A stretch of DNA of 64,000 bases from [Anoxybacillus] calidus (lineage in GTDB: Bacteria; Bacillota; Bacilli; Bacillales; Anoxybacillaceae): contig NZ_JACDUU010000004.1 in NCBI RefSeq assembly GCF_013760845.1, positions 131,877 through 195,876 of the forward strand. Reading direction: 5' to 3'. Of this stretch, positions 38,364 through 47,477 are shown one piece after another. The position numbers and the translations under genes were made by a program. A model generated the notes under the pieces. It was not told where the DNA came from. It made no database searches and saw only the letters and a program-made list of their open reading frames with translations. Within the stretch, counting starts at the first letter, position 1; each line of letters opens with the position of its first letter.

Positions 38364-39281
38364 TTAATATTTTTTTTGCCCTTTTTTGTATGCAAATGCT
38401 CTCTTCACTCCGTTCAACATAAACTGAGCTGATATAATAGTTAGGGAAAAAATACAATTGGAACTATCGAAATCCAAGGAGTTATATTTAAAACTTGATA
38501 GCTGTCTCCAATTAACCCAGACCATTCATAAGAAATAGTTTTCGGTGGATCTTGATATGTATAGTCAACAAATGTACCCCCAAAAAATAATTGTAGTACT
38601 CCTAAGTGAGCCATAATCATTAATACTTGAATAAATTGTTGAATCGACAATAAAACCCAATTTTCAACCACATGCGGAACAACGTGTACTTTTAGTATAT
38701 GAAATTTAGAACCACCTAATATTTTTGCTGCCTGGATAAACTCCTCCGTAAATACCTTTCGTATATCATTTGCGATATAAAACGCTAATGTAGGAATAGC
38801 TAATACAGTGAGGACAAAAACTTCAAACGCAGCTCGTTTCCAAAAAGGATGAGGAAATCCGTCAATCGGCATCCATAGAACATTAATTAGAATAAAGTAA
38901 GCAATTAACGTTAACGGAACGACTGTAAAACTATCAAAGAAGGTTTCAAATTTTGAAATCCAGTTTTTAAAATAAACACCTAGAATTCCACCTATCATTA
39001 TGGACAAAGTTATGCGTAAAATCGTTATTAATAAAGCAATCCCTATTGTAAATTTCGCGCCTTGTATAATAATATGCAACATATCATAACCATTACGATC
39101 CGTACCTAAAGGAATATGGAGTGAAGGTGCAAAAGGGGGAACCGTTTTTGTCAAAAAGAATAGGGACTTGTCTAACATTCCCATCGTTTAAAATGCTATT
39201 TAGCAGGCTTAATATCATTAGAATAGTTATAAAAAGAAAGCCTAGCATAAATAGCTTGTCTCGAATTAACAAACGAACCAA
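38364..39281 (-). pseudogene. frameshifted DppC/OppC-type ABC permease
   Basis: A peptide/nickel-type ABC permease broken by two frameshifts. The N-terminal part starts TTG at 39281 (MVRLLIRDKLFMLGFLF) behind GGAG. The frame must shift at the run GGGGG/AAAA on the plus strand (39131-39139) to enter PPFAPSLHIPLGTDRNGYDM, the expected continuation. The body has membrane segments and the EAA-like loop EEFIQAAKILGGS. A second shift in an A6/T6 run (38447-38452) is needed to continue from IVPIVFF into a typical end, LTIISAQFMLNGVKRAF, stopping at 38364. Both sites are homopolymers, so sequencing error is possible, but the upstream partner also has a lesion. No ATPase or binding-protein gene is nearby. 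Confidence 0.75.
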
Positions 39282-39282
39282 T

Positions 39283-40107
39283 CTATTTCTCTCCTTTCAA
39301 CATCGGTGGAAGAAGCAAATGATATATTTTATAAAATAGAAATAAAGGAATATATAATAATAAAACCCCTAGCGCAAAAACTTCCGAAGTATGATATTCA
39401 ATTAGAAAAGTTGTGATACCATTCACATTAAATAGATACTCAATGATAATTAAATTGGAAAGCATAAACCAAACAATTGTTTTAGAATAACTAAATAATC
39501 CTACTATAACATTCCTTAATACATGTTTATTAAGGATATAGAAAAAGGATAATCCCTTAGATATCGCATATTCTATATATGATTTGCGAAGTTCGTTTTC
39601 ATACTGTTGTAAAAGCAGCCTCCCAAACAACAAAGAAATCGGAATACTCAGACAAATGGCAGGTAAAAAAATACTTCGTTCATCACCAAGAGAAGCAAGA
39701 TTAAATATGAGCCATCCAGTATTCTTAAATATGATCAAAACGATTAATTGGAATGTTACAATAATGAACAAATCAGGAAGAGACTCCAAAAAAGTTAATA
39801 CGATTTTTATCTTATCAATATAGCGTTTGAATGAAAGTAACGTAATATACGTTATCATAAATGCCAATAATAATGCCAGCATCATAGCTAACACACACAA
39901 TATTAGCGATTCCCTATAATGTAGAAGAATCTGCGGAAATACTCTCCTATTCTCTCCATATACAATATTTATCGGCTGAATAAGTTTCATGATGATGTAA
40001 CCTAACGTTTTAACATATTCCTTCATGTTTATATTGATATTATTAAATAAGATTGGCAAACCGCTAACCATAACTACACCTAAGATTGCAACAATACATT
40101 CGAACAC
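39283..40107 (-). CDS. DppB/OppB-type ABC permease, probably damaged at its 5' end
   Basis: Membrane protein of 274 residues with six predicted helices and a permease EAA-type loop (YIEYAISKGLSFFYILNKHVLRNV), like the B permease of peptide/nickel transporters. The only start in the intact frame is GTG at 40107, which has no ribosome-binding site. A well-placed one (GAGGGGG, 6 nt) precedes TTG at 40138-40140 in the same frame, but codon 6 from there is TAA (40123-40125). The N-terminus therefore looks lost by a nonsense change. Its stop is 1 nt before the start of the frameshifted partner. AT-rich compared with neighbours. Confidence 0.65.
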   Translation of the reverse strand: MFECIVAILGVVMVSGLPILFNNININMKEYVKTLGYIIMKLIQPINIVYGENRRVFPQILLHYRESLILCVLAMMLALLLAFMITYITLLSFKRYIDKIKIVLTFLESLPDLFIIVTFQLIVLIIFKNTGWLIFNLASLGDERSIFLPAICLSIPISLLFGRLLLQQYENELRKSYIEYAISKGLSFFYILNKHVLRNVIVGLFSYSKTIVWFMLSNLIIIEYLFNVNGITTFLIEYHTSEVFALGVLLLYIPLFLFYKIYHLLLPPMLKGEK

Positions 40108-40140
40108 TATTCTGGTGATTAATTAAATAGCTCTTATCAA

Positions 40141-40354
40141 CAAAATCCCCCTCTATAAAAAACTAAATTTTCTAACAATTATAATAACAGTAATTCCAAT
40201 TATATTCCATTAAATAAATTATTTTCTATTCAATCATTTCACATACTTCATAATTTAAGAAGAAAAAACAACATTTCCTACGCTAATTTATACTTTCCAG
40301 CCCAACACAGTAAGAGAAATACTAATGATGCCAACGGTTCAAAGTAAAACGCAT
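40141..40354. other. AT-rich gap upstream of the permease pair
   Basis: No coding frame, RNA gene or repeat is visible. Only the GAGGGGG ribosome-binding site at 40147-40153 (minus strand) is recognisable. An ABC binding protein or promoter expected here is absent. Confidence 0.5.
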
Positions 40355-40404
40355 AAAAAAACAACCTTCTCTCATGCCATGATAGATCGCATGAGAGAAG
40401 GTTG
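40355..40404 (-). terminator. terminator after ackA
   Basis: CAACCTTCTCTCATG and CATGAGAGAAGGTTG form a perfect 15-bp stem around a 13-nt loop; on the minus strand a T7 tract follows. Confidence 0.9.
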
Positions 40405-40448
40405 CTTTATTAGATTTAGGTCAATTTTTTGTCAAAGGTGCCTGAACA

Positions 40449-41642
40449 TTACGCTAAATTCGCCAATCTCACTACATCGCGGGCAATCATGACTTCCTCG
40501 TTTGTAGGGATGACAAGCACCTTAACCGGTGAGTGCGGATAGCTGATGAATGCTTCTTGTCCACGGACTTTGTTCAGTGCTGGGTCCCAGTAAACGCCCA
40601 TGAACTCAAGACCGCGCAATACTTTCGCACGGACAACGTCACTGTTTTCGCCAATCCCTGCTGTGAAAATAATCGCATCGACACCGCACATGCGTGCTGC
40701 ATAAGAACCGATATATTTATGGATGCGGCTTGCAAACACTTCTAACGCTAACTCAGCACGCTCATTTCCTTCTTCCGCTGCTTTTTCAATGTCACGTAAA
40801 TCGCTTGAAAAACCAGAAATACCGAGCATACCGCTCTTTTTATTTAAAATCTCGACAACTTCTTCCGCCGTTTTGCCCGTTTTCTCCATGATATATGGAA
40901 TTAATGCAGGGTCAATATTACCAGAGCGTGTTCCCATCGCTACACCTGCAAGCGGCGTGAATCCCATAGAAGTATCAATTGACTTTCCACCTTCAACAGC
41001 AGCGATGCTTGCTCCGTTTCCTAAGTGGCATGAAATTAAGCGCAGTTGTTCAATTGGACGGCCAAGCAATTCCGCAGCGCGTTGTGTAACATATTTATGA
41101 GACGTTCCATGGAATCCGTATTTACGAATACCGAATTTTGTATAATATTCATATGGCAAGCTGTATAAAAATGATTGTTCAGGCATTGTTTGATGGAACG
41201 CCGTGTCAAATACAGCGACAGCCGGAACATTTGGTAAGATTTCTTGGAATGCTTTAATACCAACAATGTTTGCCGGGTTATGCAACGGAGCTAATTCTGA
41301 TAGCTCTTCAATCTCTTTTAATGTCTCATCCGTAATAAGAACGGAATCGCTAAATTTCTCACCGCCATGTACAACACGGTGTCCAATTCCATCAATTTCG
41401 TCAAATGATTGAATGATTCCTAACGTTATTAATTTATCAAGCAACAATTTAACGGCAGCTGCATGGTCTGGAATTGACTTTACTTCTTTCAATTTCTCGC
41501 CGTTTACCGTAATATTAAAGATCGCGTCTTCAAAGCCGATACGCTCCACTAGACCTTTCGTTAACACTTTTTCACTAGGCATTTCAAACAATTGAAACTT
41601 GAGTGAAGAACTACCGGCGTTAATTGCAATAATTTTTGACAT
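40449..41642 (-). CDS. ackA: acetate kinase
   Basis: Converts acetyl phosphate and ADP to acetate and ATP in overflow metabolism. The 397 residues start [19 protein letters not shown] and contain [15 protein letters not shown] and the ATP-binding [12 protein letters not shown] at 41642 has a GGAG 12 nt upstream, rather far. A weak promoter with TACAAT (41695-41700, minus strand) lies upstream. The strong terminator at 40355 follows. In Bacillus it is activated by CcpA; I did not find a convincing cre here. Confidence 0.97.
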   Translation of the reverse strand: MSKIIAINAGSSSLKFQLFEMPSEKVLTKGLVERIGFEDAIFNITVNGEKLKEVKSIPDHAAAVKLLLDKLITLGIIQSFDEIDGIGHRVVHGGEKFSDSVLITDETLKEIEELSELAPLHNPANIVGIKAFQEILPNVPAVAVFDTAFHQTMPEQSFLYSLPYEYYTKFGIRKYGFHGTSHKYVTQRAAELLGRPIEQLRLISCHLGNGASIAAVEGGKSIDTSMGFTPLAGVAMGTRSGNIDPALIPYIMEKTGKTAEEVVEILNKKSGMLGISGFSSDLRDIEKAAEEGNERAELALEVFASRIHKYIGSYAARMCGVDAIIFTAGIGENSDVVRAKVLRGLEFMGVYWDPALNKVRGQEAFISYPHSPVKVLVIPTNEEVMIARDVVRLANLA

Positions 41643-41825
41643 CTTTCTAAACAGCTCCTTTAGGTTTTACACTAAAAAAGTTTTCATTAATCATATTGTA
41701 GACAATTCGACAAATTTCAATATACCTTCTTCATTTTACGCCCCATTTAATAATCTTTTCAAGTACGATATCAATAAAAAAACCGCTTAATCGATATATT
41801 TTTATATTCTGAAATATCAAATATC
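41643..41825 (-). promoter_or_regulatory. ackA promoter region
   Basis: TACAAT (41695-41700 on the plus strand as ATTGTA) is the best -10, but the -35 17 bp away (ATATTG) is poor, which fits an activator-dependent promoter. No clear cre match. No gene in this gap. Confidence 0.35.
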
Positions 41826-41945
41826 AAAAAAAGAGGCTGCCCTAAAGCAAAACCTCAGCCCCCTCCTATATAGGACATAACATTAGATAAGAACGCTATG
41901 GAGGATTAGGCGTGAGGTCAGACGCTTATGGACCAGCCTCGTCCC
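41826..41945 (-). repeat. dispersed palindromic repeat copy 5 (terminator of ytxK)
   Basis: About 120 bp: AAAGAGGCTGCCCTAAAGC at the left, GTGAGGTCAGACGCTTATG and CCAGCCTC at the right, with the family centre ACATTAGATAAGA. It starts 6 nt after the ytxK stop. Confidence 0.7.
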
Positions 41946-41951
41946 TTTAGT

Positions 41952-42941
41952 TTATTGATTTTTTTCGCTTGCAAACCACTCATCAATTTTTCGCATCATT
42001 GCTTGCATGACTTGTTTATTCGAAAAGCGCGGCAACTCTGCAAGCAACGCCTTTTTTGGCGCTTTTACGTTTGAACCTTTCTTTTGCAAAATAAAAATGC
42101 TTTTCGCAGCTTGTTCATTTTTAAACATCGACAGCGGTAACTGTAATAATCCTTGAATGACAGCCTGTTCTTTTAAAAAGGTGTGCAGCTCGGCAGCTTG
42201 ATCGCTGGAAAATAACGAATTCGGGATTAGGAAAAATAAATAGCCGCCTTCTTTCGTATAATACAAACTTTGTTCAATAAACAAATGGTGCGCGTATGAA
42301 TGCCCCTTCTCTGCCTTTAAAACAAAGCGGGATGCATTTTCATCATGTGGATAATAGCCAACCGGCAAATCGCAAACGACAACATCCGCGTGCTCTACAA
42401 ACATCGGCTGCAGACTATCTTGATTAAAAAATTGGATAGGATGTTTTTGTAAATTAGCGTTGACATACGCTAATTTAATTAATAAATCGTCAACATCAAC
42501 CCCATAACTTTTTACTTGTTTGCCCGGTAAATGGTTTAGGACAGTCGTTAATAAGTTAGCAGTCCCAACAGCCGGATCGAGAATAGTTAAAGCAAGATGT
42601 TTCGCAGTAAATTTGCCAACTAAATAGCTGATAAATAAACTAACAGCATCTGGGGTCATTTGATGATGCGGCTGCGTATTTTCTTTCATTCCTTTTAACA
42701 CGGCAAGCTGAAACGATTTGCGAATTTCTTCATTCGTAAATGTCTCAAGCTGAATTTCTTTATATTCTTTTTTAAGCCGTTTTTGCGATAATTCGCTTAC
42801 TTCTTCTTGTAAAACATCTTCATGAAATAAGTTTTCTCCTGTTTCGGCCACGGCTTCTAAATAGGAACATTTTAATTCTTCTTGTAAGATCGCTGCAGTA
42901 CGGTCAAATAGCATAAATAATCGTTCAACTGGTGTGCTCAT
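41952..42941 (-). CDS. ytxK: YtxK, DNA adenine methyltransferase-like protein
   Basis: Class I SAM-dependent methyltransferase of 329 residues related to N6-adenine enzymes of type I restriction systems. SAM motif I is DPAVGTANL; the catalytic NPPY position reads DLPVGYYP, an altered form. No restriction or specificity subunit is near. B. subtilis ytxK lies next to ackA and tpx in the same way; its target is unknown. The start MSTPVERLF at 42941 has AAAGGTGG seven nucleotides upstream; the frame is open ten codons further. Confidence 0.88.
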   Translation of the reverse strand: MSTPVERLFMLFDRTAAILQEELKCSYLEAVAETGENLFHEDVLQEEVSELSQKRLKKEYKEIQLETFTNEEIRKSFQLAVLKGMKENTQPHHQMTPDAVSLFISYLVGKFTAKHLALTILDPAVGTANLLTTVLNHLPGKQVKSYGVDVDDLLIKLAYVNANLQKHPIQFFNQDSLQPMFVEHADVVVCDLPVGYYPHDENASRFVLKAEKGHSYAHHLFIEQSLYYTKEGGYLFFLIPNSLFSSDQAAELHTFLKEQAVIQGLLQLPLSMFKNEQAAKSIFILQKKGSNVKAPKKALLAELPRFSNKQVMQAMMRKIDEWFASEKNQ

Positions 42942-43025
42942 TTTTTTTCCACCTTTCAATTTGGTGTCCAATTTTCTATTGTATGGAGTATTCGCTCATA
43001 AACGCAAGAGTTTTATATCAGGCAA

Positions 43026-43058
43026 CGAAAAAGACCTCGAATAACTCGAGGTCCTTTC
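43026..43058 (-). terminator. terminator after tpx
   Basis: GACCTCGA and TCGAGGTC pair around a short loop; on the minus strand TTTTTCG follows. Confidence 0.85.
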
Positions 43059-43062
43059 GCCA

Positions 43063-43563
43063 TTATTTCGCTGCTTTGGCTGCTTCAATCGCCGCTTCAT
43101 AATTCGGATGATTTGTTGCTTCAGGTACGTATTCAACGTATGTTACTTTGTCGTTGCTGTCAATAACAAATACAGCACGTGCTAATAAACGTAACTCTTT
43201 AATTAACACCCCGTATGCTTGACCAAATGACACGTCGCGATGGTCAGACAATGTTTGCACATTTTCAATGCCGTTGGCACCGCACCAACGCTTTTGCGCA
43301 AATGGTAAATCGACGCTGATGGTTAACACTTTGACGTTTTCTAATTTTGCCGCTTCTTCGTTAAAACGGCGAGTTTGCGCATCACAAACGCCAGTATCAA
43401 TCGAAGGAATAACACTGATTAAACGAACATGTCCCTTCGTATCAGCGAGCGTGACCTCTGATAAATCATTTGCTAATACCTTAAAGTCTGGAGCTGTATC
43501 GCCAACTTTCACTTCATTTCCTACTAAAGTAACTGGTTTCCCTTTAAAAGTAATATTTGCCAT
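43063..43563 (-). CDS. tpx: thiol peroxidase (Tpx, atypical 2-Cys peroxiredoxin)
   Basis: Reduces peroxides using thioredoxin. The 166 residues have the peroxidatic site [14 protein letters not shown] with Cys60 and the resolving Cys94, both at the usual family positions. ATG at 43563 follows AGGAGG. Cytosolic. It lies between ytxK and ytfJ as in B. subtilis. Confidence 0.96.
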   Translation of the reverse strand: MANITFKGKPVTLVGNEVKVGDTAPDFKVLANDLSEVTLADTKGHVRLISVIPSIDTGVCDAQTRRFNEEAAKLENVKVLTISVDLPFAQKRWCGANGIENVQTLSDHRDVSFGQAYGVLIKELRLLARAVFVIDSNDKVTYVEYVPEATNHPNYEAAIEAAKAAK

Positions 43564-43638
43564 CTGATTACCTCCTAAAAAATATGTACAGGCTAATCAT
43601 AATGACAATATAAAAAAATTTCAATTATTTTGACTTAT

Positions 43639-44106
43639 TTAAATCTCGAAATCATCCTTTTTTTGTTCAAAAGAGTTTTCCCGATCGTTTTGTTCATGTT
43701 GTTGCTGCTTGTTTTTCTTTAACATTTGTTGAATTTTCTCCACCGCTTGTGGTGCTAAATCCAATATTTTTTCGTATAAATGCGTACTTTCATCAAGATG
43801 AAGAAGCTTCACACCTGAAGAATTAACAATTAAAAATGCAATTGGTGTAATCGACACTCCTCCACCGCTGCCTCCGCCAAATGGATGAGTGTTTTCCATA
43901 GATTGTTGACCGTTATGCTGATTGGTTTCATCAAGCATAAACTCGCTTCCGCCTGCAGCAAAGCCAAATCCTACTTTAGAAACCGTTAAAATGACACTTC
44001 CATCCGGAGTTTCTACCGGATCGCCGATAATCGTATTGACATCAATCATTTGTTTTAAATTTTCCATTGCCGTTGACATTAACCCTTGGATTGGATGATT
44101 GCTCAT
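43639..44106 (-). CDS. ytfJ: GerW family sporulation protein YtfJ
   Basis: A 155-residue soluble spore protein of the GerW/YtfJ family. It has the conserved N-terminal helix MSNHPIQGLMSTAMENLKQM, a glycine-rich centre (GFGFAAGGSEF, GGGSGGGVSITP) and a charged variable tail. In Bacillus it is made in the forespore and affects germination and lysozyme resistance. ATG at 44106 follows GGAGGG. It lies 11 nt behind ytfI. Confidence 0.9.
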   Translation of the reverse strand: MSNHPIQGLMSTAMENLKQMIDVNTIIGDPVETPDGSVILTVSKVGFGFAAGGSEFMLDETNQHNGQQSMENTHPFGGGSGGGVSITPIAFLIVNSSGVKLLHLDESTHLYEKILDLAPQAVEKIQQMLKKNKQQQHEQNDRENSFEQKKDDFEI

Positions 44107-44117
44107 TTCTAACCCTC

Positions 44118-44810
44118 CTAATAACTTTCGTTTGCTTTACCGGCAACAAATGATTTTAATTTTGACAAAGAGTTGCCGCGCCAATATTTCACGATTCGCA
44201 TTCCTGCTAACATAGCATGCCCGATACGAAAATGAATCATACATATAAAATGCGTTTGCGACATTGCTTGTTGAAAAGATGGGGTGATCGTAATAACAGG
44301 ACCGGTTTTTAACTTCATATATCGGCTAACAATCGCCACAATTCCATATTTCACCGACCATCCAATGCCAATAGCCATTCCTGTATAAGCTGCATCACCT
44401 GTACCGAATGTCGTATGCCATTCGAATTTCGTCACAGCAATGTGTGACAGAAATTTTTTAAGAATGGAATGTAAGTGAACAACGTGATTAACAAATCGTT
44501 TTGTTTGTTTTAGACTATCGACAATCTCACTAGGAGTATACTTATTTTTTTTCGGTTGAATTTCAACATTACTTTTTCCATAGCTCATCTCGTCCCGGCG
44601 AGAAACAATAATCCCCAGTGATTCCTTATCCACTTTTACTAACGGAATATTAATCGTGTAGCGAATGAGGCCAAATAACGTTTTTAGCGTGATTTTTACG
44701 CGATCATCACCTTGCGCATGTTTAACATCAATTAAAATGGACATTCTCATCATAGAAATGAACATGATGAAACAAATCAACCCCACCGCTATGAACAAGA
44801 CAGCATTCAA
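44118..44810 (-). CDS. ytfI: DUF2953 membrane protein YtfI
   Basis: Protein of about 230 residues with an N-terminal membrane segment (FIAVGLICFIMFISMMRM), a charged middle and a domain containing TTFGTGDAAYTGMAIGIGW, typical of DUF2953. Found beside ytfJ in spore formers; function unknown. The longest frame starts GTG at 44819, but AAGGAG is almost adjacent to it; TTG at 44810 has it at about 8-10 nt and is preferred. Confidence 0.82.
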   Translation of the reverse strand: MNAVLFIAVGLICFIMFISMMRMSILIDVKHAQGDDRVKITLKTLFGLIRYTINIPLVKVDKESLGIIVSRRDEMSYGKSNVEIQPKKNKYTPSEIVDSLKQTKRFVNHVVHLHSILKKFLSHIAVTKFEWHTTFGTGDAAYTGMAIGIGWSVKYGIVAIVSRYMKLKTGPVITITPSFQQAMSQTHFICMIHFRIGHAMLAGMRIVKYWRGNSLSKLKSFVAGKANESY

Positions 44811-44852
44811 TTTACGCACTCTCCTTCAACATACCATTTTCACCATTTCTAT

Positions 44853-44884
44853 AAAAAATAAACCTGCTAGTATAACTAGCAGGT
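44853..44884 (-). terminator. terminator after sppA-yteJ
   Basis: ACCTGCTAG and CTAGCAGGT form a perfect 9-bp stem with a 5-nt loop; on the minus strand TTTATTTTTTATAG follows. Its first arm overlaps the last codons of yteJ. Confidence 0.85.
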
Positions 44885-45373
44885 ACGCTCATGCACAACC
44901 GTTGTATCAGCAATCATATCGTGAATCCCTTGTTTTTTCGGTGAAAATGCTGCTACTAAAAATCCGATGAATAAAATGGTCTTAGAAATAAACTTTCCGA
45001 CCAATTCTCGAAACAACACTGTCGACCATGTTAACGATCTATTGTTAACATCTATTACTTTTAGACCAAACACCATTTTTCCTATCGTTTGTTTAAAAAT
45101 CTTTGTCATGAAAATAAAATATAAATAAAAAGTAGTCGCGGTTGCAATCGATAGCGGTGTAAACATATGATTCTTTTCCAAAGGTAAGTCCATAAAGCGA
45201 AAAATTGGATACACAATGATTCCGTTCATGCTTGCAATGACGATTAAATCAAGCAAATAAGCCCAAAACCGCATCCAAAATCCCGCATAATGGAAAGTGG
45301 CATAATTCGGTAAGACAACTGTTTCACTTTGCATTGTTGCTTGTTCAATGCTTTGCTGCTCTTCATTCATCAT
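44876..45373 (-). CDS. yteJ: RDD family membrane protein YteJ
   Basis: A 165-residue membrane protein with RDD features: an Arg-rich start to the first helix (AGFWMRFWAYLLDLIVI), three to four membrane segments and GKMVFGLKVID. In B. subtilis YteJ works with the signal peptide peptidase SppA and is implicated in lantibiotic resistance. Starts at 45373 (MMNEE) behind AAAGGAGAG, 16 nt after sppA, in one operon. Confidence 0.88.
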   Translation of the reverse strand: MMNEEQQSIEQATMQSETVVLPNYATFHYAGFWMRFWAYLLDLIVIASMNGIIVYPIFRFMDLPLEKNHMFTPLSIATATTFYLYFIFMTKIFKQTIGKMVFGLKVIDVNNRSLTWSTVLFRELVGKFISKTILFIGFLVAAFSPKKQGIHDMIADTTVVHERTC

Positions 45374-45389
45374 TCTTTTTCACTCTCCT

Positions 45390-46400
45390 TTACTCCGCAT
45401 ATAAATACATTAAACGCGGTGAGTTCGGACGCGAAAATAATTTAACAAGCTCGATTGCCTCGTTGTTATCTTGTTTGAATGGTTTTACATTCATGCTAAA
45501 TAACGAACCGAAACCAAGTTCGTCCGTATATTTCACAACTTGAGCATCTTTTAAGTGATAGTCTTTTTTCACAGCAGCAATCGTGTCATCTAAAAAGCCA
45601 AACTCATCAATTAACTTTAATTCCTTTGCCTGACGACCATCATAAATACGTCCGTCTGCCAGTTTGCGAACTTCACTTTCAGGAATCTTTCTTCCTTCGG
45701 CAATCACTTTTACAAATCCTTCATAAGAATTGTTAATAAGAGTTTGTAAAATCTTTCTTTCCTCATCCGTCATTTTTCTTGCCGGATTCATAATATCTTT
45801 ATAAGGCCCACTTTTAATCGTAACAAATTCCACACCGTATTTTTTCGCTAATCCTTCGTAGTTAATGCCTTGCATAATCACGCCTAGCGAACCAGTAATC
45901 GTCTCGGGGCTCGCGAAAATTTTATCTGCCATTGTCGATATGTAATATCCGCCAGAAGCAGCCATCGTTCCCATTGACACATAAATCGGTTTTTTTGTTT
46001 CTTTTTTCAAATCGGATAGTTTATCATGAATTTCTGCACTTTCAACAACGCCGCCGCCCGGAGAGTTGACGCGCAATACAATCGCTTTAACCGCATCATC
46101 GTTTTTCGCCTGTTCAATCATGTTTAAAAAAGCTTGATGATTGTATCCAGCTGTTTCAAACAATGAGCCTACTTCTTCCGTTTCTTGAATAACACCATTT
46201 ACTTCTAGAACAACAATTTTTTTAAACTCGTTTCCTTCTTCAATGATTTCCTCAGCAAATTCCTCATTCCCTTGAGCAAAAAAATCTTCGGACCATTTTT
46301 CAAAATCCGAAGTAAATACAGATGTAACAAAACTCATTAGCGCGGAAAAGATAAATAAAGCCGCAGCGATTGCTAAAGCAATCCAACGTTTCCGATTCAT
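45390..46400 (-). CDS. sppA: signal peptide peptidase SppA
   Basis: Membrane-anchored serine protease of 336 residues that degrades cleaved signal peptides. One N-terminal membrane segment (about 5-29) precedes the protease domain with nucleophile Ser149 (GTMAASGGYY) and general base Lys201 (IKSGPYKD), which correspond to Ser147/Lys199 of B. subtilis SppA. The start at 46400 has AGGAGGAGAT directly upstream. Operon with yteJ. Confidence 0.95.
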   Translation of the reverse strand: MNRKRWIALAIAAALFIFSALMSFVTSVFTSDFEKWSEDFFAQGNEEFAEEIIEEGNEFKKIVVLEVNGVIQETEEVGSLFETAGYNHQAFLNMIEQAKNDDAVKAIVLRVNSPGGGVVESAEIHDKLSDLKKETKKPIYVSMGTMAASGGYYISTMADKIFASPETITGSLGVIMQGINYEGLAKKYGVEFVTIKSGPYKDIMNPARKMTDEERKILQTLINNSYEGFVKVIAEGRKIPESEVRKLADGRIYDGRQAKELKLIDEFGFLDDTIAAVKKDYHLKDAQVVKYTDELGFGSLFSMNVKPFKQDNNEAIELVKLFSRPNSPRLMYLYAE

Positions 46401-46533
46401 ATCTCTCCTCCTCATATAAATGAATTTTACTTTTAAAAAGCAATAATGATAAACTATATATTACATATTACATTAGTTAATCTTACCATAATTGTTAATA
46501 TAACTAAAATACTGTAACGGAGGTGCCATCTAA

Positions 46534-47337
46534 ATGGCAGAACGTCGCAATCATATTTACTTTTTTTACAGAAAAGACGAAAAAACAAGCGAGCAAGTAA
46601 AGTCGCTAATCAATCTTGCTAATGAATACAATTTCCATGTCGTGAGCGATCATCGAAACGCAAATATTATTGTTAGCATCGGTGGTGATGGCTCATTCCT
46701 TCAGGCAGTACGAAAAACTGGCTTCCGTGATGACTGTCTTTATGTGGGAATTTCCACTCTTAACTCACCAAGCTTTTATTGCGACTTCCATATTGATGAC
46801 ACAGATAAGATGATTGAAGCTATGACAAACGAGCGTATTGAAGTACGAAGATATCCGACAATTCAAGTAACCATTGATAACTCTGCTTCATTTTATTGCT
46901 TAAATGAATGTTCTATTCGTTCTGGAATTATCAAAACGTTTGTTATGGATGTATTTATTGACGAACTTCATTTTGAAACATTCCGCGGCGATGGAATGAT
47001 TGTAGCGACTCCAACAGGAAGTACTGCCTATAACAAGTCAGTAAACGGTGCTGTTGTCGACCCGCTGCTTCCGTGCATTCAAGTAAGCGAGCTTGCCTCT
47101 CTCAATAATAATCGTTATCGTACATTAGGTTCTTCGTTTATTTTAAGCGGAAAACGAAAGCTAACATTAAAAATTTCCTCGGAAGGTAATCATTATCCAA
47201 TTATCGGTATGGACAACGAAGCACTCAGCATTCAACATATCGAAAAACTGGATATTTCTTTAAGCGAGAAAGTTATTAAAACAGTAAAACTAAAAAATAA
47301 TTCTTTCTGGGAAAAAGTAAAAAGGACGTTTTTATAA
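46534..47337 (+). CDS. ppnK: NAD kinase
   Basis: Phosphorylates NAD to NADP. The 267 residues have the GGDGS site at 50-54, the NE/D substrate loop (CLNECSIRSG) and ATPTGSTAYNKS. ATG at 46534 follows CGGAGGTG. It is the second Bacillus-type NAD kinase (ppnKB/YtdI), located next to sppA as in B. subtilis. Divergent from sppA and convergent with the acyl-CoA synthetase, with a repeat between. Confidence 0.94.
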   Translation: MAERRNHIYFFYRKDEKTSEQVKSLINLANEYNFHVVSDHRNANIIVSIGGDGSFLQAVRKTGFRDDCLYVGISTLNSPSFYCDFHIDDTDKMIEAMTNERIEVRRYPTIQVTIDNSASFYCLNECSIRSGIIKTFVMDVFIDELHFETFRGDGMIVATPTGSTAYNKSVNGAVVDPLLPCIQVSELASLNNNRYRTLGSSFILSGKRKLTLKISSEGNHYPIIGMDNEALSIQHIEKLDISLSEKVIKTVKLKNNSFWEKVKRTFL

Positions 47338-47343
47338 ACGACA

Positions 47344-47466
47344 AAAAAGGCTGATCCACAAGCAAAATGTCAGCCCCCACAACCATCATATAAGACATAA
47401 TTAGATAAATAAACGATATATGGTGGAATGGACGGGAGGTCAAACACTTATGGGTCAGCCTCTTTT
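47344..47466. repeat. dispersed palindromic repeat copy 6 (bidirectional terminator)
   Basis: About 123 bp: AAAAAAGGCTGATC...GGTCAGCCTCTTTT, with ATGTCAGCCCCCACAACCATCATAT / ATATATGGTGG...GGGAGGTCAAACACTTATG inside and the family centre ATTAGATAAAT. Lies between convergent NAD kinase and the acyl-CoA synthetase. Confidence 0.75.
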
Positions 47467-47477
47467 AGTATATGTCA

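Noticed and set aside
41952-42941. Part of a restriction-modification or phage-defence system (ytxK methyltransferase)
   Set aside because: No specificity, restriction or helicase gene is adjacent, and the gene has its conserved Bacillus position beside ackA and tpx, so it is a core gene.
46435-46533. Riboswitch before NAD kinase
   Set aside because: The stretch is short and AT-rich with no stable paired element; only a normal ribosome-binding site CGGAGGTG is present.
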